Below, piece after piece: positions 1 through 7,515 of a stretch of DNA of 8,932 nucleotides. Source of the stretch: an uncultured beta proteobacterium (GTDB taxonomy: Bacteria > Pseudomonadota > Gammaproteobacteria > Burkholderiales > Burkholderiaceae_B). Made by a program: the position numbers and the translations under genes. Within the stretch, counting starts at the first letter, position 1, and every line of letters starts with the position of its first letter. The DNA is taken from NCBI GenBank assembly GCA_903924715.1, contig CAIYCP010000681.1, positions 1 through 8,932 on the forward strand. Direction: 5' to 3'. The notes under the pieces are model-generated. The model made no database searches. It was not told the DNA's origin and worked only from the letters and a program-made list of their open reading frames with translations.

Positions 1-307
1 ATAAATCGCGATGCCGTAAACCGCCCAAAAAGATTGAGGCGCCCATCACGCCATTCTTGACAATCATGATTGCAGCAAACACAGAGTCGCGCGCAATCAG
101 TGCGCCGTTTGCGCCTGCTGAAAGCATAATTGAAACAATAAGCGCCACTTCAATGATTGTGACCGAAACGGCTAAAACCAGGGTACCGAGTGGCTCTCCT
201 GTTTTGTGCGCGATCACTTCAGCCTGATGCACTGCGTTGATGACGGCGGCAATTAATAGAATGGCCATCAAGACAATTTGCCAAAGCGTTTCAGGGTAGG
301 GAATCAT
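1..307 (-). CDS. chaA: ChaA-type Ca2+(Na+)/H+ antiporter, N-terminal part (cut by window edge)
   Basis: This is the N-terminal 102 codons of an inner-membrane cation/proton exchanger of the CaCA superfamily, expected to expel Ca2+ or Na+ in exchange for protons. The frame starts at ATG 305-307 and is open to base 1. The protein shows a hydrophobic helix at about residues 9-26. It is followed by the family's hallmark stretch, HQAEVIAHKTGEPLGTLVLA (residues 27-46), and then helices at about 46-63 and 75-95. This resembles E. coli ChaA (VVRHADVLAHRLGEPYGSLI) as I remember it. The chosen start gives an N-terminus roughly 30 residues shorter than E. coli ChaA. No in-frame ATG or GTG was found just upstream, so an additional first helix is absent or uses a rare start. 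The gene begins 26 nt after the acyl-CoA synthetase stop with no visible terminator between, so read-through transcription is possible, although the function looks unrelated. Confidence 0.82.
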   Translation of the reverse strand, partial: MIPYPETLWQIVLMAILLIAAVINAVHQAEVIAHKTGEPLGTLVLAVSVTIIEVALIVSIMLSAGANGALIARDSVFAAIMIVKNGVMGASIFLGGLRHRDL

Positions 308-333
308 TTTCTTCAGGGGTCTTTGTGGTTCAC

Positions 334-2430
334 TTAGGCACGTATTGTAATCAATGCATCTAGACAGACGGCGCCATTTGCTTGCACCAAAAAGGGATTA
401 ATGTCGACGCCTTCAAGTTGATCTGAGTATGCGAGTGCAAACTTAGATAGCGCCACAAGCGCGTTGATCAGTGCCTGTTGATCGTAGGCGGTTTGACCTC
501 GCCAACCGGCCAAAAGCTTTGAGGCACGCACCCGTTTGATTAAGGCTTGTGCAGAGGCCTGCGAAAGCGGCGCAGAAGCAAAGGCGACATCTTTAAAGAG
601 TTCAACTGAGATCCCACCTAGACCAAACATCATCATCGGGCCAAAGACGGGGTCTTGGTGAACGCCAAGAATTGTCTCTAAGCCGGCGCCTGCCATTTGC
701 GAGACGAGTACACCCTCAATGCGTGCGCCGGGCTGCGCGCTACGCGCACGCTGCGTCACGACATCAAACGCGTCAGAAACAGCTTTTTCAGTTGTCAGGT
801 TTAAGAGAACGCCGCCGATTTCGGTTTTGTGCTGGATATCTGGCGATAAGATTTTGACGACAACCGGAAAGCCAAGCGCCTGGGCAGCCGAGATGGCTTC
901 TTGACTAGAGGCGCATACGCGCTCTTGCAAAACCGGGATGCCATGTTGCGCCAGTAATTGTTTGGCTTGCGCTTCAGTTTGAATGTTTTCTAGCTTGTTT
1001 GGAGCCGCTTGCCGTGGCTGCAATGGGACTAAGTTCTTACGGCGCTGGGCAAGAGCGATACAGGCGCTCGCGGCAACCATGGCGCGCGTTGGATCTGTCA
1101 TCACGATAAAACCATCGCTTTCAAGAGAACGACGTACAGCATCGTCAGACGGTCCGATTAAGATGAAACTGCGCGTAGGGTGTTTTTGCTTAAGGGCAAT
1201 CAGTGCTAGACGCATCGATTCGAAGCGTTTAGGTGCGCAAGCCGTTTGGGCCATATACAAGAAGATCGTCGACCATTGCGTTTCGCTTAAGATGATGTCC
1301 ATCGTGCGCGTGGTGCCATCTTTAACAGCAGTGACTTGCGCGGTGGTATCCATCGGATTGCCCAGTGGTGCAAACGGCAATAATTCAGTCATTTTTTGTA
1401 CTGCATTCGGTGGCAATTCGGGCAAAACAATCGCATTATTTTCTGCGGCATCCGCCATCAAAATGCCAATCCCGCCCGAGACCGTCACAATCCCGGCTTG
1501 ATCATTTTCAGGTACGGGTAGCTTTGAGCAAAAATAGGCAACATCTAGCATTTCTTCGATCGTTTGCGCGCGCCAGGCGCCGCACTCAGCAAAGATGGCG
1601 TCGTAGATTGCGTCGTTACCTGCAAGCGAACCCGTATGTGTGGCAGCTGCTGCGATTCCCACAGTTGAGGTGCCGACTTTCATGATGATGACGGGTTTTT
1701 TATTTTGCGCAGCTTTTAGCAGGGCGGATCTAAGACGATTACCATCTTGACAGCCTTCGATCGCAGCGCAAATGACTTTTGTATCGGGGTCTTGTGCGAA
1801 GTAGTCAATGCATTCGGCGACATCGATATGTGCTTCGTTGCCGGTTGCCACAATGCGACTGAGCCCCATGCCTCGCTGGATCGCAATTGAATATGCGCAG
1901 GAACCAAACGCACCACTTTGTGTTGCGATAGAAATAGTGCCTGGTGAGGGCGTCAGGGCTTCAAGTGCGGTCGAAAAGGTCGCAAAAAAACGGTTCACGA
2001 CCCCAACAACGCCTAAGCAATTTGGGCCGAGCAGTTTCATCCCATAGCGCTTTGCTGTAGCGACCAACTGTTGTTGTGCGATGACGCCTTCAGGGCCGAC
2101 CTCGGCAAAGCCTGAGCTAAATACTTGTACGACCTTGACGCCTTTTTCACCGCACTCTTCAAGCGCTGCTTGGCAGGCGGTCGCTGGCAAAATAATAATG
2201 GCTTGATCGACGGGGCCCGGAATGTCTTTAATCGAGGCAAAGGCTGGGTAGCCCTGAATCTCAGTATTGCGACTGTTGACCGGGTAGACCTTTCCTTGAA
2301 AACCGCCGTCACGCAAAAAACGAATAGGTCTTCCGCCGAGCTTGTTTGGATCTGACGAAGCGCCTAAGATCGCAACGGCTTGAGGCTCAAACAAGCCATA
2401 GAGTGGGTGCTGTTGGTGCAGTGTTGTCAT
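334..2430 (-). CDS. NDP-forming acyl-CoA synthetase (acetate--CoA ligase family, ADP-forming type)
   Basis: This 698-residue protein is a single-chain acyl-CoA synthetase of the succinyl-CoA-synthetase superfamily, usual length about 700. It is expected to make a CoA thioester from a carboxylic acid, CoA and ATP in the cytoplasm, releasing ADP and phosphate. Visible domains in order are: a CoA-binding Rossmann domain (residues about 12-140, VAILGASSDPNKLGGRP at 19-35); a succinyl-CoA-ligase-like flavodoxin domain with QSGAFG (171-176) and ATHTGSLAG (263-271); a second such domain with LGNPMDTT (356-363); and a C-terminal ATP-grasp domain from about 480 (PVVVKILSPDIQHKTEIGGV around 522-541, GLGGISVELFKDVAFA at 603-618, DINPF at 676-680). 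His265 in the HTGSLAG motif matches the active-site histidine phosphorylated in this superfamily. The gene lies 5 nt after the small dehydrogenase stop and lacks a strong Shine-Dalgarno, which suggests translational coupling. As last enzyme gene of the operon it is the likely activating enzyme; the acid it uses cannot be read from the sequence. Confidence 0.93.
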   Translation of the reverse strand: MTTLHQQHPLYGLFEPQAVAILGASSDPNKLGGRPIRFLRDGGFQGKVYPVNSRNTEIQGYPAFASIKDIPGPVDQAIIILPATACQAALEECGEKGVKVVQVFSSGFAEVGPEGVIAQQQLVATAKRYGMKLLGPNCLGVVGVVNRFFATFSTALEALTPSPGTISIATQSGAFGSCAYSIAIQRGMGLSRIVATGNEAHIDVAECIDYFAQDPDTKVICAAIEGCQDGNRLRSALLKAAQNKKPVIIMKVGTSTVGIAAAATHTGSLAGNDAIYDAIFAECGAWRAQTIEEMLDVAYFCSKLPVPENDQAGIVTVSGGIGILMADAAENNAIVLPELPPNAVQKMTELLPFAPLGNPMDTTAQVTAVKDGTTRTMDIILSETQWSTIFLYMAQTACAPKRFESMRLALIALKQKHPTRSFILIGPSDDAVRRSLESDGFIVMTDPTRAMVAASACIALAQRRKNLVPLQPRQAAPNKLENIQTEAQAKQLLAQHGIPVLQERVCASSQEAISAAQALGFPVVVKILSPDIQHKTEIGGVLLNLTTEKAVSDAFDVVTQRARSAQPGARIEGVLVSQMAGAGLETILGVHQDPVFGPMMMFGLGGISVELFKDVAFASAPLSQASAQALIKRVRASKLLAGWRGQTAYDQQALINALVALSKFALAYSDQLEGVDINPFLVQANGAVCLDALITIRA

Positions 2431-2435
2431 GATAT

Positions 2436-3518
2436 TTAGTTGGTCTCGAGACTGAGTGCTTTAGTATGAAATAAGCGATCGCCATAACGATACTCGTTGG
2501 TGATCAAGCGTTGAGCCAACCGAGCTGCGAGGGTCTCTTCGCTCATTCCCATGCCACCATGTAATTGAATGGCTGCTTGTGCTGAAAATCGTGCAGCTTC
2601 GCCCAGACAGAGCTTGAGCAGACGCAGCCGTCGCGTTTGCCCAACGCTGGTTAAGTCGTGACGCAGGCACTCTTGCAACATGCCACGGGCAGACTCATAG
2701 CGCACATACATTTCAACTGTTCGGTGCCGCAACGCTTGAAAACTCGCGAGCGCAACATCAAACTGTGTGCGAGTTTTAAGATATTGAATCGTACGTTCAA
2801 GCAGCGAGCCTAAGGCGGCGACAATATCAATTGAGGTTGCTAATACTGCCATGTTTTTAGCAGCTTCGATCGCCGCAGCGGCAGACGAGCCTTGCACAAG
2901 GCAATGTGCTTTAGCAGTAGTGTGGTTAGTAAACACGATATCAACCGTATTGAAACCGTCGATCGAATGATAGTGTTTGATAGGCGTAGGAATTTCATCC
3001 GCATTTATCAAAAAAATCATCGGCATATTGGTTTTTTCTTGCTGTGCCAAAAGCAGATAATGTGTGGCATGCGCGACTTGGCTCGCTCCAAGCAGGCTAC
3101 CGTTTAGTACATAGGCATCGCCGTTTTTATTCAGCACTGCGCTCAGCGCAGCACCGCCTAGATCGGGTTTTGTGGTGTTCAAGGTAGAGATCACACAGGT
3201 ACCTGCGGCGATCGCACTCAACCATTGCCGCCGTTGATCCGGCTGTTCGACGGCCGCAAGCAAAAGCGGTGCAAGTGCGCAGCGCTCGAGCAGTGGCAAC
3301 TGTATAGCATGTTGTCCGAGCGCATCGATGATAGCCACAAGGTCTTCAAGGCTGCCGCCTGAACCGCCATCTTGTTCGGCAATTAAGGTTGCTGCCCAGC
3401 CCATTTTAGTAATCAGGTCGGTTGTGTTTGCTTCGCGTTGCGAAACGCCGTCGGCGGCAAAGCGCAGCGCTGCATCAAATACGGGTCCTTCAACGAGTGC
3501 TTGAGTGGTGAAGGTCAT
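2436..3518 (-). CDS. Acyl-CoA dehydrogenase, small subunit
   Basis: This 360-residue flavoprotein subunit of the acyl-CoA dehydrogenase family is expected to act with its neighbour in FAD-dependent alpha,beta-desaturation of an acyl-CoA. The N-terminal part is divergent, and the typical middle-domain motif seen in the large subunit (SEPGSGSDLAS) is missing. The C-terminal helical domain is clear, with LKTRTQFDVALASFQALRHR (residues 247-266) and the FAD-contacting QLHGGMGMSEE (318-328). The Glu of the isovaleryl-CoA dehydrogenase type in helix G is not visible (region NMAVLATSIDIVAALG), and the C-terminus lacks the usual GT-x-x-x-Q-x-x-x-ARE segment. It resembles small subunits such as PimD or the beta subunits of steroid-degradation enzymes. 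It starts 3 nt after the large-subunit stop, with GGAG 8 nt upstream of the ATG. Its partner is almost certainly the gene immediately upstream. Confidence 0.9.
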   Translation of the reverse strand: MTFTTQALVEGPVFDAALRFAADGVSQREANTTDLITKMGWAATLIAEQDGGSGGSLEDLVAIIDALGQHAIQLPLLERCALAPLLLAAVEQPDQRRQWLSAIAAGTCVISTLNTTKPDLGGAALSAVLNKNGDAYVLNGSLLGASQVAHATHYLLLAQQEKTNMPMIFLINADEIPTPIKHYHSIDGFNTVDIVFTNHTTAKAHCLVQGSSAAAAIEAAKNMAVLATSIDIVAALGSLLERTIQYLKTRTQFDVALASFQALRHRTVEMYVRYESARGMLQECLRHDLTSVGQTRRLRLLKLCLGEAARFSAQAAIQLHGGMGMSEETLAARLAQRLITNEYRYGDRLFHTKALSLETN

Positions 3519-3521
3519 TGC

Positions 3522-4712
3522 TTATTCTCCAAATATTTCACGGGCCACCACATTGCGTTGCACTTCGGTTGTGCCTCCAGCGATCGTCCGGCTTCTGAAG
3601 TACAGGTAGTTATGCGCCCAGAGCGCGTCGTCGTGTTCAGTTCCGTCTAAGTGAATAAAGCGTGTCGCAACTTCAGGGCCCACTGCATCGATGGCAAGTT
3701 CAACGATTTGTTGAGCTAAATCGCTGCATTGCAATTTAAGCGCCGAGGGCTTCATTCCTAAAGGTTGCTGTTGCATCAGCGCTTCGGTTGCACTCGAAAG
3801 CATTTCACGCGCACCAAGTAAGGCACCTTCAATCAGCAGTAAGCGATGCGACAGGCTGCTTAAATCGCGCGTCTCATGATCTTTAAGTGCCTGTCCTTCA
3901 ACCAACATTTTGGCGCGTTGCCATAACAAGGTTAGGCGTGCCACGCTGGCTGGAGGAAGCCGTTCGCGTTCAAGCAAATACTTGGCATAGCGCCAGGCGC
4001 GTCCTTCTTCGCCAACCAAGTGGCTTTTATGAACTCGAACATCGGTTAAAAACACTTCATTCACATGGTGCCACCCGTCGATCGTGCGAATTGGACGAAT
4101 TGTGATCCCCGCCGTATCAAGCGGAATCAAAATCAAAGAGATGCCGTCTTGTTTGCGAGACTCTTTTGAAGTTCTGACCAGTGTGTACATGATGTCGGCC
4201 TCGTGTGCATGAGAGGTCCACATTTTTTGACCATTGATCACGTAATGATCGCCCTCTAGTACAGCGTTTGTGCGCAACGAAGCCAGATCAGAACCCGAGC
4301 CGGGTTCTGAATAGCCCTGACACCACCATTCGGAGCCATCTAAAATTCTTGGTAAAAAGCGCTGTTGCTGAGCCGGCGTACCAAATTTCATGATGACGGG
4401 GCCGATGTGTCCAACGCCATGATGATAGATTGGCGGGCAGTGTGACTCGGCCATCACCTCTTCAAAAATGAGACGCTGTTTGACATCCCAACCCGTACCA
4501 CCATGTTCAACGGGCCAGCTCGGTGCGCCCCACCCGCGCGCGAACACCTTTTGTTGCCAGGCACTGTATTGTTCGCGACCAAGTTTGCCGCCACTCGCGA
4601 CCACGGCACGCACTTCAGGCGGGCATTGCTCGTCTGCGAAGGACTGTAGCTCGTGCTTGAAGGCGTCGTAAAACGCGTCATCTTTAAGAGTTGGGTTCAT
4701 ACATGCGTTCAC
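3522..4712 (-). CDS. Acyl-CoA dehydrogenase, large subunit
   Basis: This FAD-dependent acyl-CoA dehydrogenase has 396 residues from the GTG at 4712, or 392 from an in-frame ATG at 4700. Neither start has a clear Shine-Dalgarno and the ATG is equally plausible. Residues below are counted from the GTG. N-terminal domain: RGWGAPSWPVEHGGTGW (59-75). Middle beta domain: QGYSEPGSGSDLASLRT (132-148) and GQKMWTSHAHEADI (161-174), the flavin and substrate signature. C-terminal domain: TIAGGTTEVQRNVVAREIFG (376-395). At the Glu376 position of medium-chain dehydrogenase there is Gly, whereas LLERERLPPAS (246-256) offers Glu250 at the helix-G position used by isovaleryl-CoA dehydrogenase. The usual QxxGGxG is replaced by AVGPEVA (343-349). 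The pattern fits the alpha-like subunit of a heteromeric enzyme paired with the small subunit 3 nt downstream. The gene follows the crotonase by 30 nt. The substrate is unknown. Confidence 0.93.
   Translation of the reverse strand: MNACMNPTLKDDAFYDAFKHELQSFADEQCPPEVRAVVASGGKLGREQYSAWQQKVFARGWGAPSWPVEHGGTGWDVKQRLIFEEVMAESHCPPIYHHGVGHIGPVIMKFGTPAQQQRFLPRILDGSEWWCQGYSEPGSGSDLASLRTNAVLEGDHYVINGQKMWTSHAHEADIMYTLVRTSKESRKQDGISLILIPLDTAGITIRPIRTIDGWHHVNEVFLTDVRVHKSHLVGEEGRAWRYAKYLLERERLPPASVARLTLLWQRAKMLVEGQALKDHETRDLSSLSHRLLLIEGALLGAREMLSSATEALMQQQPLGMKPSALKLQCSDLAQQIVELAIDAVGPEVATRFIHLDGTEHDDALWAHNYLYFRSRTIAGGTTEVQRNVVAREIFGE
3527..3530 (-). promoter_or_regulatory. Shine-Dalgarno GGAG for the small acyl-CoA dehydrogenase subunit
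   Basis: On the minus strand the sequence reads GGAGAATAAGCAATG. The GGAG lies inside the last codons of the large subunit, and the TAA stop sits between it and the next ATG. This supports the start at 3518 and suggests coupled, roughly equimolar translation of the two subunits. Confidence 0.75.
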
Positions 4713-4742
4713 GTTCTAGATCGATTGACAGAGGGGAGGGGG

Positions 4743-5516
4743 TTAACGACCTTTATAGACCGGTGGTCGTTTTTCTTTAAAGGCGCGTTGAGCTTCAGCT
4801 GTGTCTTCAGTCTTTGACAATGCAACTGTTAGATTTTGTTCAAAACGGTATCCCTCGCGTCGTGGCATTACCGCGGTAACTTGTGCGGCTTCCTTGGCAT
4901 AGCGCAACGCGATCGGTGCTTTGCTCGCAATCTCGCGTGCAAGTTCCATGGTGTAGGGCATCAACTCTTCTGGAGGCAAGCTTGCCTCGATCAAGCCCAG
5001 TCGATAAAGCTCATCGGCAGATACTTTCATGCCTGTAAAAAACATGCGTCTGGCGCGTGATTTTCCAAACACACTTTGCAGCATTGCAGTGCCGCCTGCT
5101 AAGCCCACATTAATTTCAGTCATCGCAACAAAAGCGGTGTTCGAGGCAATCCAGATATCGCAGGTGGTCATTAGTCCGAAACCGGCGCCAATGGCCGGAC
5201 CGTTAACGGCACAAATGACTGGCTTATTGCACTCGATGATTGAGTTGCCGGTTTCGCGCACCAAACGATTGTGTCGCCAATAGGCGCCTTCTTGATCACG
5301 CAAGCCTGGTCGTTCATTTAGGTCGGCGCCGGCTGAAAAAATCTTACCGTGCCCAGTCAACACCACAACTTTGACTGCATTGTTGTCATTGAAACCGTCA
5401 AAGGTCTCAATGAGTTCACTGCGCATTTGAGCATTTTGTGCATTTGCAGGTGGACGGTTGAGTGTGACCGTTGCAATATTATCCGCAATATCAACGGTGA
5501 TTGTTTCTAAAGTCAT
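4743..5516 (-). CDS. Enoyl-CoA hydratase/isomerase family protein (crotonase fold), one catalytic Glu replaced
   Basis: This 257-residue crotonase-superfamily protein has the normal single-domain length. It should bind a CoA thioester and stabilise an enolate in an oxyanion hole. The two oxyanion-hole regions are present: GKIFSAGADLNE (57-68) and NGPAIGAGFGLMTTCDIWIA (105-124). Of the two acid/base glutamates of classical hydratases (rat Glu144 and Glu164), the second is kept as Glu134 in MTEINVGLAGG (132-142). The first corresponds to Gly114 in GAGFGL, where hydratases have GGGCEL. Members with only the second Glu include enoyl-CoA isomerases and other crotonases, so simple hydration is not assured. 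The start is supported by GGAG 7 nt upstream of the ATG. The gene lies 19 nt after the Bug protein B1 and 30 nt before the dehydrogenase large subunit, so it probably acts on the dehydrogenation product or an isomer of it. Confidence 0.9.
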   Translation of the reverse strand: MTLETITVDIADNIATVTLNRPPANAQNAQMRSELIETFDGFNDNNAVKVVVLTGHGKIFSAGADLNERPGLRDQEGAYWRHNRLVRETGNSIIECNKPVICAVNGPAIGAGFGLMTTCDIWIASNTAFVAMTEINVGLAGGTAMLQSVFGKSRARRMFFTGMKVSADELYRLGLIEASLPPEELMPYTMELAREIASKAPIALRYAKEAAQVTAVMPRREGYRFEQNLTVALSKTEDTAEAQRAFKEKRPPVYKGR

Positions 5517-5523
5517 TGTGAGT

Positions 5524-5527
5524 CTCC
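5524..5527 (-). promoter_or_regulatory. Shine-Dalgarno GGAG for the crotonase gene
   Basis: The minus strand reads GGAGACTCACAATG, giving a 7-nt spacer to the ATG. This fixes the start at 5516. The 14-nt stretch is identical, except for one base, to the leader in front of Bug protein B2. Confidence 0.75.
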
Positions 5528-5535
5528 GGGTTTAT

Positions 5536-6513
5536 TTATTCAACATTAATCGTCGCGTTCGCCGATTCAGTGAGTTGCCTTAAGCGCACGCTTTCTTTGT
5601 TTAAAAAAAGTTTGAATTGTTCTTGCGTCATGTTTTGTATCACCAAGCCTGTTTTGGCAATGATCGCGTGCACCTCGGGATCGGCAATCGCAGCTTCAAT
5701 CTCTTTAAAGATGGTATTTTGCAGAGCTTGGGGTACGCCACTTGGTACAAAAAAACCAAACCAGCCGCCAAAAACCAAATCGACACCCAGCTCTCGAAAG
5801 GTCGGAACATCAGGCGAGTGAGGGTGCCTGCTCGATGAGGCAATTGCGATTGCACGAAGTTTGCCGGTACTGACGTTGCCCATGGCAGAGGTGCCATCAA
5901 AGATGCCGTGGACCTGACCGCCCAGCAAATCGTTCATGGCCGGTGACGTCCCTTTATAGGGAATATGCGTGATTTGTACACCCGTGGCTGTGGCAAAGAG
6001 CTCAGCCGCTACATGAGGGCTCGAGCCATTTCCGGATGACGCCAAGATCAGTGCGCCCGGTTTTTCGCGAGCCATTTTCAAAACGTCGGTTAAGTCTTGA
6101 TAAGGCAACTTTGCATTGATCACTAACATGTTCGACGAGGTGCCGATTAATAAGAGCGGCGTGAGTGAAGCAGGGTCGTAGGGCAGACTCTTGCGCAGAA
6201 TCGGGTTTGACGTGAAGCCATAGCTTGTGAGTAAAAGTGTATAGCCGTCGGGAGTCGCACGACTAACATGTTGAGTGCCAATAATGGTGCCACCACCCGC
6301 ACGGTTGTCGATGATGATGGTTTGATTCCAGGTGCGATTGAGTTTCATCGCGATCGCGCGGCCAAAAACATCCGTCACTCCGCCTGGGGTATATGGCACA
6401 ACAATCGTGACAGGCTTGTCGGGATACTCGGCGCCATGCAAAGGGGCCGTCAGGCTCAGAAAACTCATAAAGCCTACGAGCAGATTGCGCCAGCCTGGTT
6501 GCGTCGGTCGCAT
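5536..6513 (-). CDS. Bug/TctC-family periplasmic solute-binding protein (B1)
   Basis: This 325-residue protein belongs to the Bug (Bordetella uptake gene)/TctC family of extracytoplasmic binding proteins, which capture carboxylates and similar solutes for tripartite tricarboxylate transporters or sensing. It has an N-terminal signal peptide: basic start, hydrophobic core at about residues 10-22, likely cleavage after HGA near residue 28. Family marks follow: YPDKPVTIVVPYTPGGVTD (30-48), RAGGGTIIGT (71-80), ATPDGYTLL (86-94), ASSGNGSSPHVAAELF (158-173) and HIPYKG (183-188). Its start overlaps the stop of the upstream Bug gene by one base (TGATG), so translation is probably coupled; no strong Shine-Dalgarno is seen. 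No TctA or TctB membrane subunit lies in the window, so it may borrow a transporter encoded elsewhere. Position in the operon suggests that it binds the acid, or a relative, degraded by the downstream enzymes. Confidence 0.93.
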   Translation of the reverse strand: MRPTQPGWRNLLVGFMSFLSLTAPLHGAEYPDKPVTIVVPYTPGGVTDVFGRAIAMKLNRTWNQTIIIDNRAGGGTIIGTQHVSRATPDGYTLLLTSYGFTSNPILRKSLPYDPASLTPLLLIGTSSNMLVINAKLPYQDLTDVLKMAREKPGALILASSGNGSSPHVAAELFATATGVQITHIPYKGTSPAMNDLLGGQVHGIFDGTSAMGNVSTGKLRAIAIASSSRHPHSPDVPTFRELGVDLVFGGWFGFFVPSGVPQALQNTIFKEIEAAIADPEVHAIIAKTGLVIQNMTQEQFKLFLNKESVRLRQLTESANATINVE

Positions 6514-7508
6514 CAGTTTGCCGTCGCCCGCGATTGGTCAATAATTTTCTTCCACTTGGCAGATTCAGAACGAATGAGTGCATCCATGGCTTCTGGAGTG
6601 CTGCCCTTTTCGGTGGCACCATTTTGCGCAAATTGTTCATGTACCGAAGGAAGTTTAAGCACGATATTAATTTCGCGGTTTAACCGTTCGATAATCGGGC
6701 GAGGCGTGCCCGCAGGTGCTGTGATGTAGTTCACCGGAGCCGCAGCAAAGCCCGGCAAGGTGTCGGCAATGGGGGGTAGGTCGGGCAAGATGGGGTTGCG
6801 CTCAAGAGTAGAGATCGCCAGGGCTTTGACATTATTTGCCTTGATTTGTTGCAAATAGACCGACACCGTGTCAATGGTCATTTGTATTGAGCCACCGAGC
6901 ACCTCTGTAATTGCGGCGCCCGAGCCCTTGTACGGGACGTGCACAATATCAATGCCAGCCATCGATTTAAACAATTCGCCAGCCAAATGGCTTGAAGACC
7001 CAATGCCAGAGCTTGCAAAGTTGATGGTGCCAGGTTTGGCTTTGGCGAGTGCAATGAGTTCAGCGACCGAATTCACGGGCAAATTTTTGTTGACAACTAA
7101 GACGTTGCTACCTTCGATGACTTGCGACACCGAAGCAAAGCTTTTGAGCGCATCGTAGGGCATCTTGTCCATCAAATGCGGGTTGGTCATTTGCTGACCC
7201 GGTGTGGCGTAAAGCAAGGTGTAACCATCGGGCAAGGCGTTGGCCACGATATTGGCGCCTAGTGTGCCGCCCGCGCCCGGTTTGTAGTCGATGATAATGG
7301 GTTGACCTAATCTAGCTGCGAGGGGCTCGGCGATGATTCGTGCGTTGTTATCTGCGCCGCCACCTGCAGCAAAGGGCAACACCAAACGGATAGGCTTGTT
7401 CGGATAGGGTTGCGGTTGCGCCAAAGCTAGCGCGGGCAAAATTAGGAATAGCGCAGCTAAGTGACACCCGCGGTGCCATGCAAACCAAGGTCCGCCTGAT
7501 AGGGGCAT
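6513..7508 (-). CDS. Bug/TctC-family periplasmic solute-binding protein (B2)
   Basis: This 331-residue second Bug/TctC-type binding protein is the first gene of the operon. The signal peptide has a hydrophobic core at about residues 17-30 (LAALFLILPALALA), with probable cleavage after ALA at residue 30. Family motifs are PNKPIRLVLPFAAGGGADNN (36-55), KPGAGGTLGANI (76-87), ALPDGYTLLYA (91-101), NFASSGIGSSSHLAGELF (163-180) and HVPYKGSGAAITEVLGG (190-206). It is clearly a paralogue of B1 but far from identical, including in the loops lining the ligand pocket, so the two may bind different ligands or share one. The ATG at 7508 has GGAG 7 nt upstream. The stop overlaps the B1 start. A promoter-like sequence lies about 50-75 bases upstream. 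The ligand cannot be predicted from sequence alone. Confidence 0.94.
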   Translation of the reverse strand: MPLSGGPWFAWHRGCHLAALFLILPALALAQPQPYPNKPIRLVLPFAAGGGADNNARIIAEPLAARLGQPIIIDYKPGAGGTLGANIVANALPDGYTLLYATPGQQMTNPHLMDKMPYDALKSFASVSQVIEGSNVLVVNKNLPVNSVAELIALAKAKPGTINFASSGIGSSSHLAGELFKSMAGIDIVHVPYKGSGAAITEVLGGSIQMTIDTVSVYLQQIKANNVKALAISTLERNPILPDLPPIADTLPGFAAAPVNYITAPAGTPRPIIERLNREINIVLKLPSVHEQFAQNGATEKGSTPEAMDALIRSESAKWKKIIDQSRATAN

Positions 7509-7515
7509 TGCGAGT

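Noticed and set aside
983..1501. Plus-strand open frame of 172 codons antisense to the acyl-CoA synthetase
   Set aside because: It lies wholly inside a well-supported gene on the other strand, has no ribosome binding site or recognisable domain, and its composition is that of a reverse-frame shadow.
2443..2452. Perfect 10-bp palindrome GTCTCGAGAC at the end of the small dehydrogenase gene
   Set aside because: It lies inside coding sequence, has no T run and no partner copy, so it is most simply chance.
2475..2482. GCGATCGC as a cyanobacterial HIP1 site
   Set aside because: Gene content is betaproteobacterial. The octamer is recorded only as part of the general CGATCG enrichment.
6268..6729. 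Plus-strand open frame of 153 codons across the junction of the two Bug genes
   Set aside because: It is antisense to two clear family members and shows no domain or plausible start signal.
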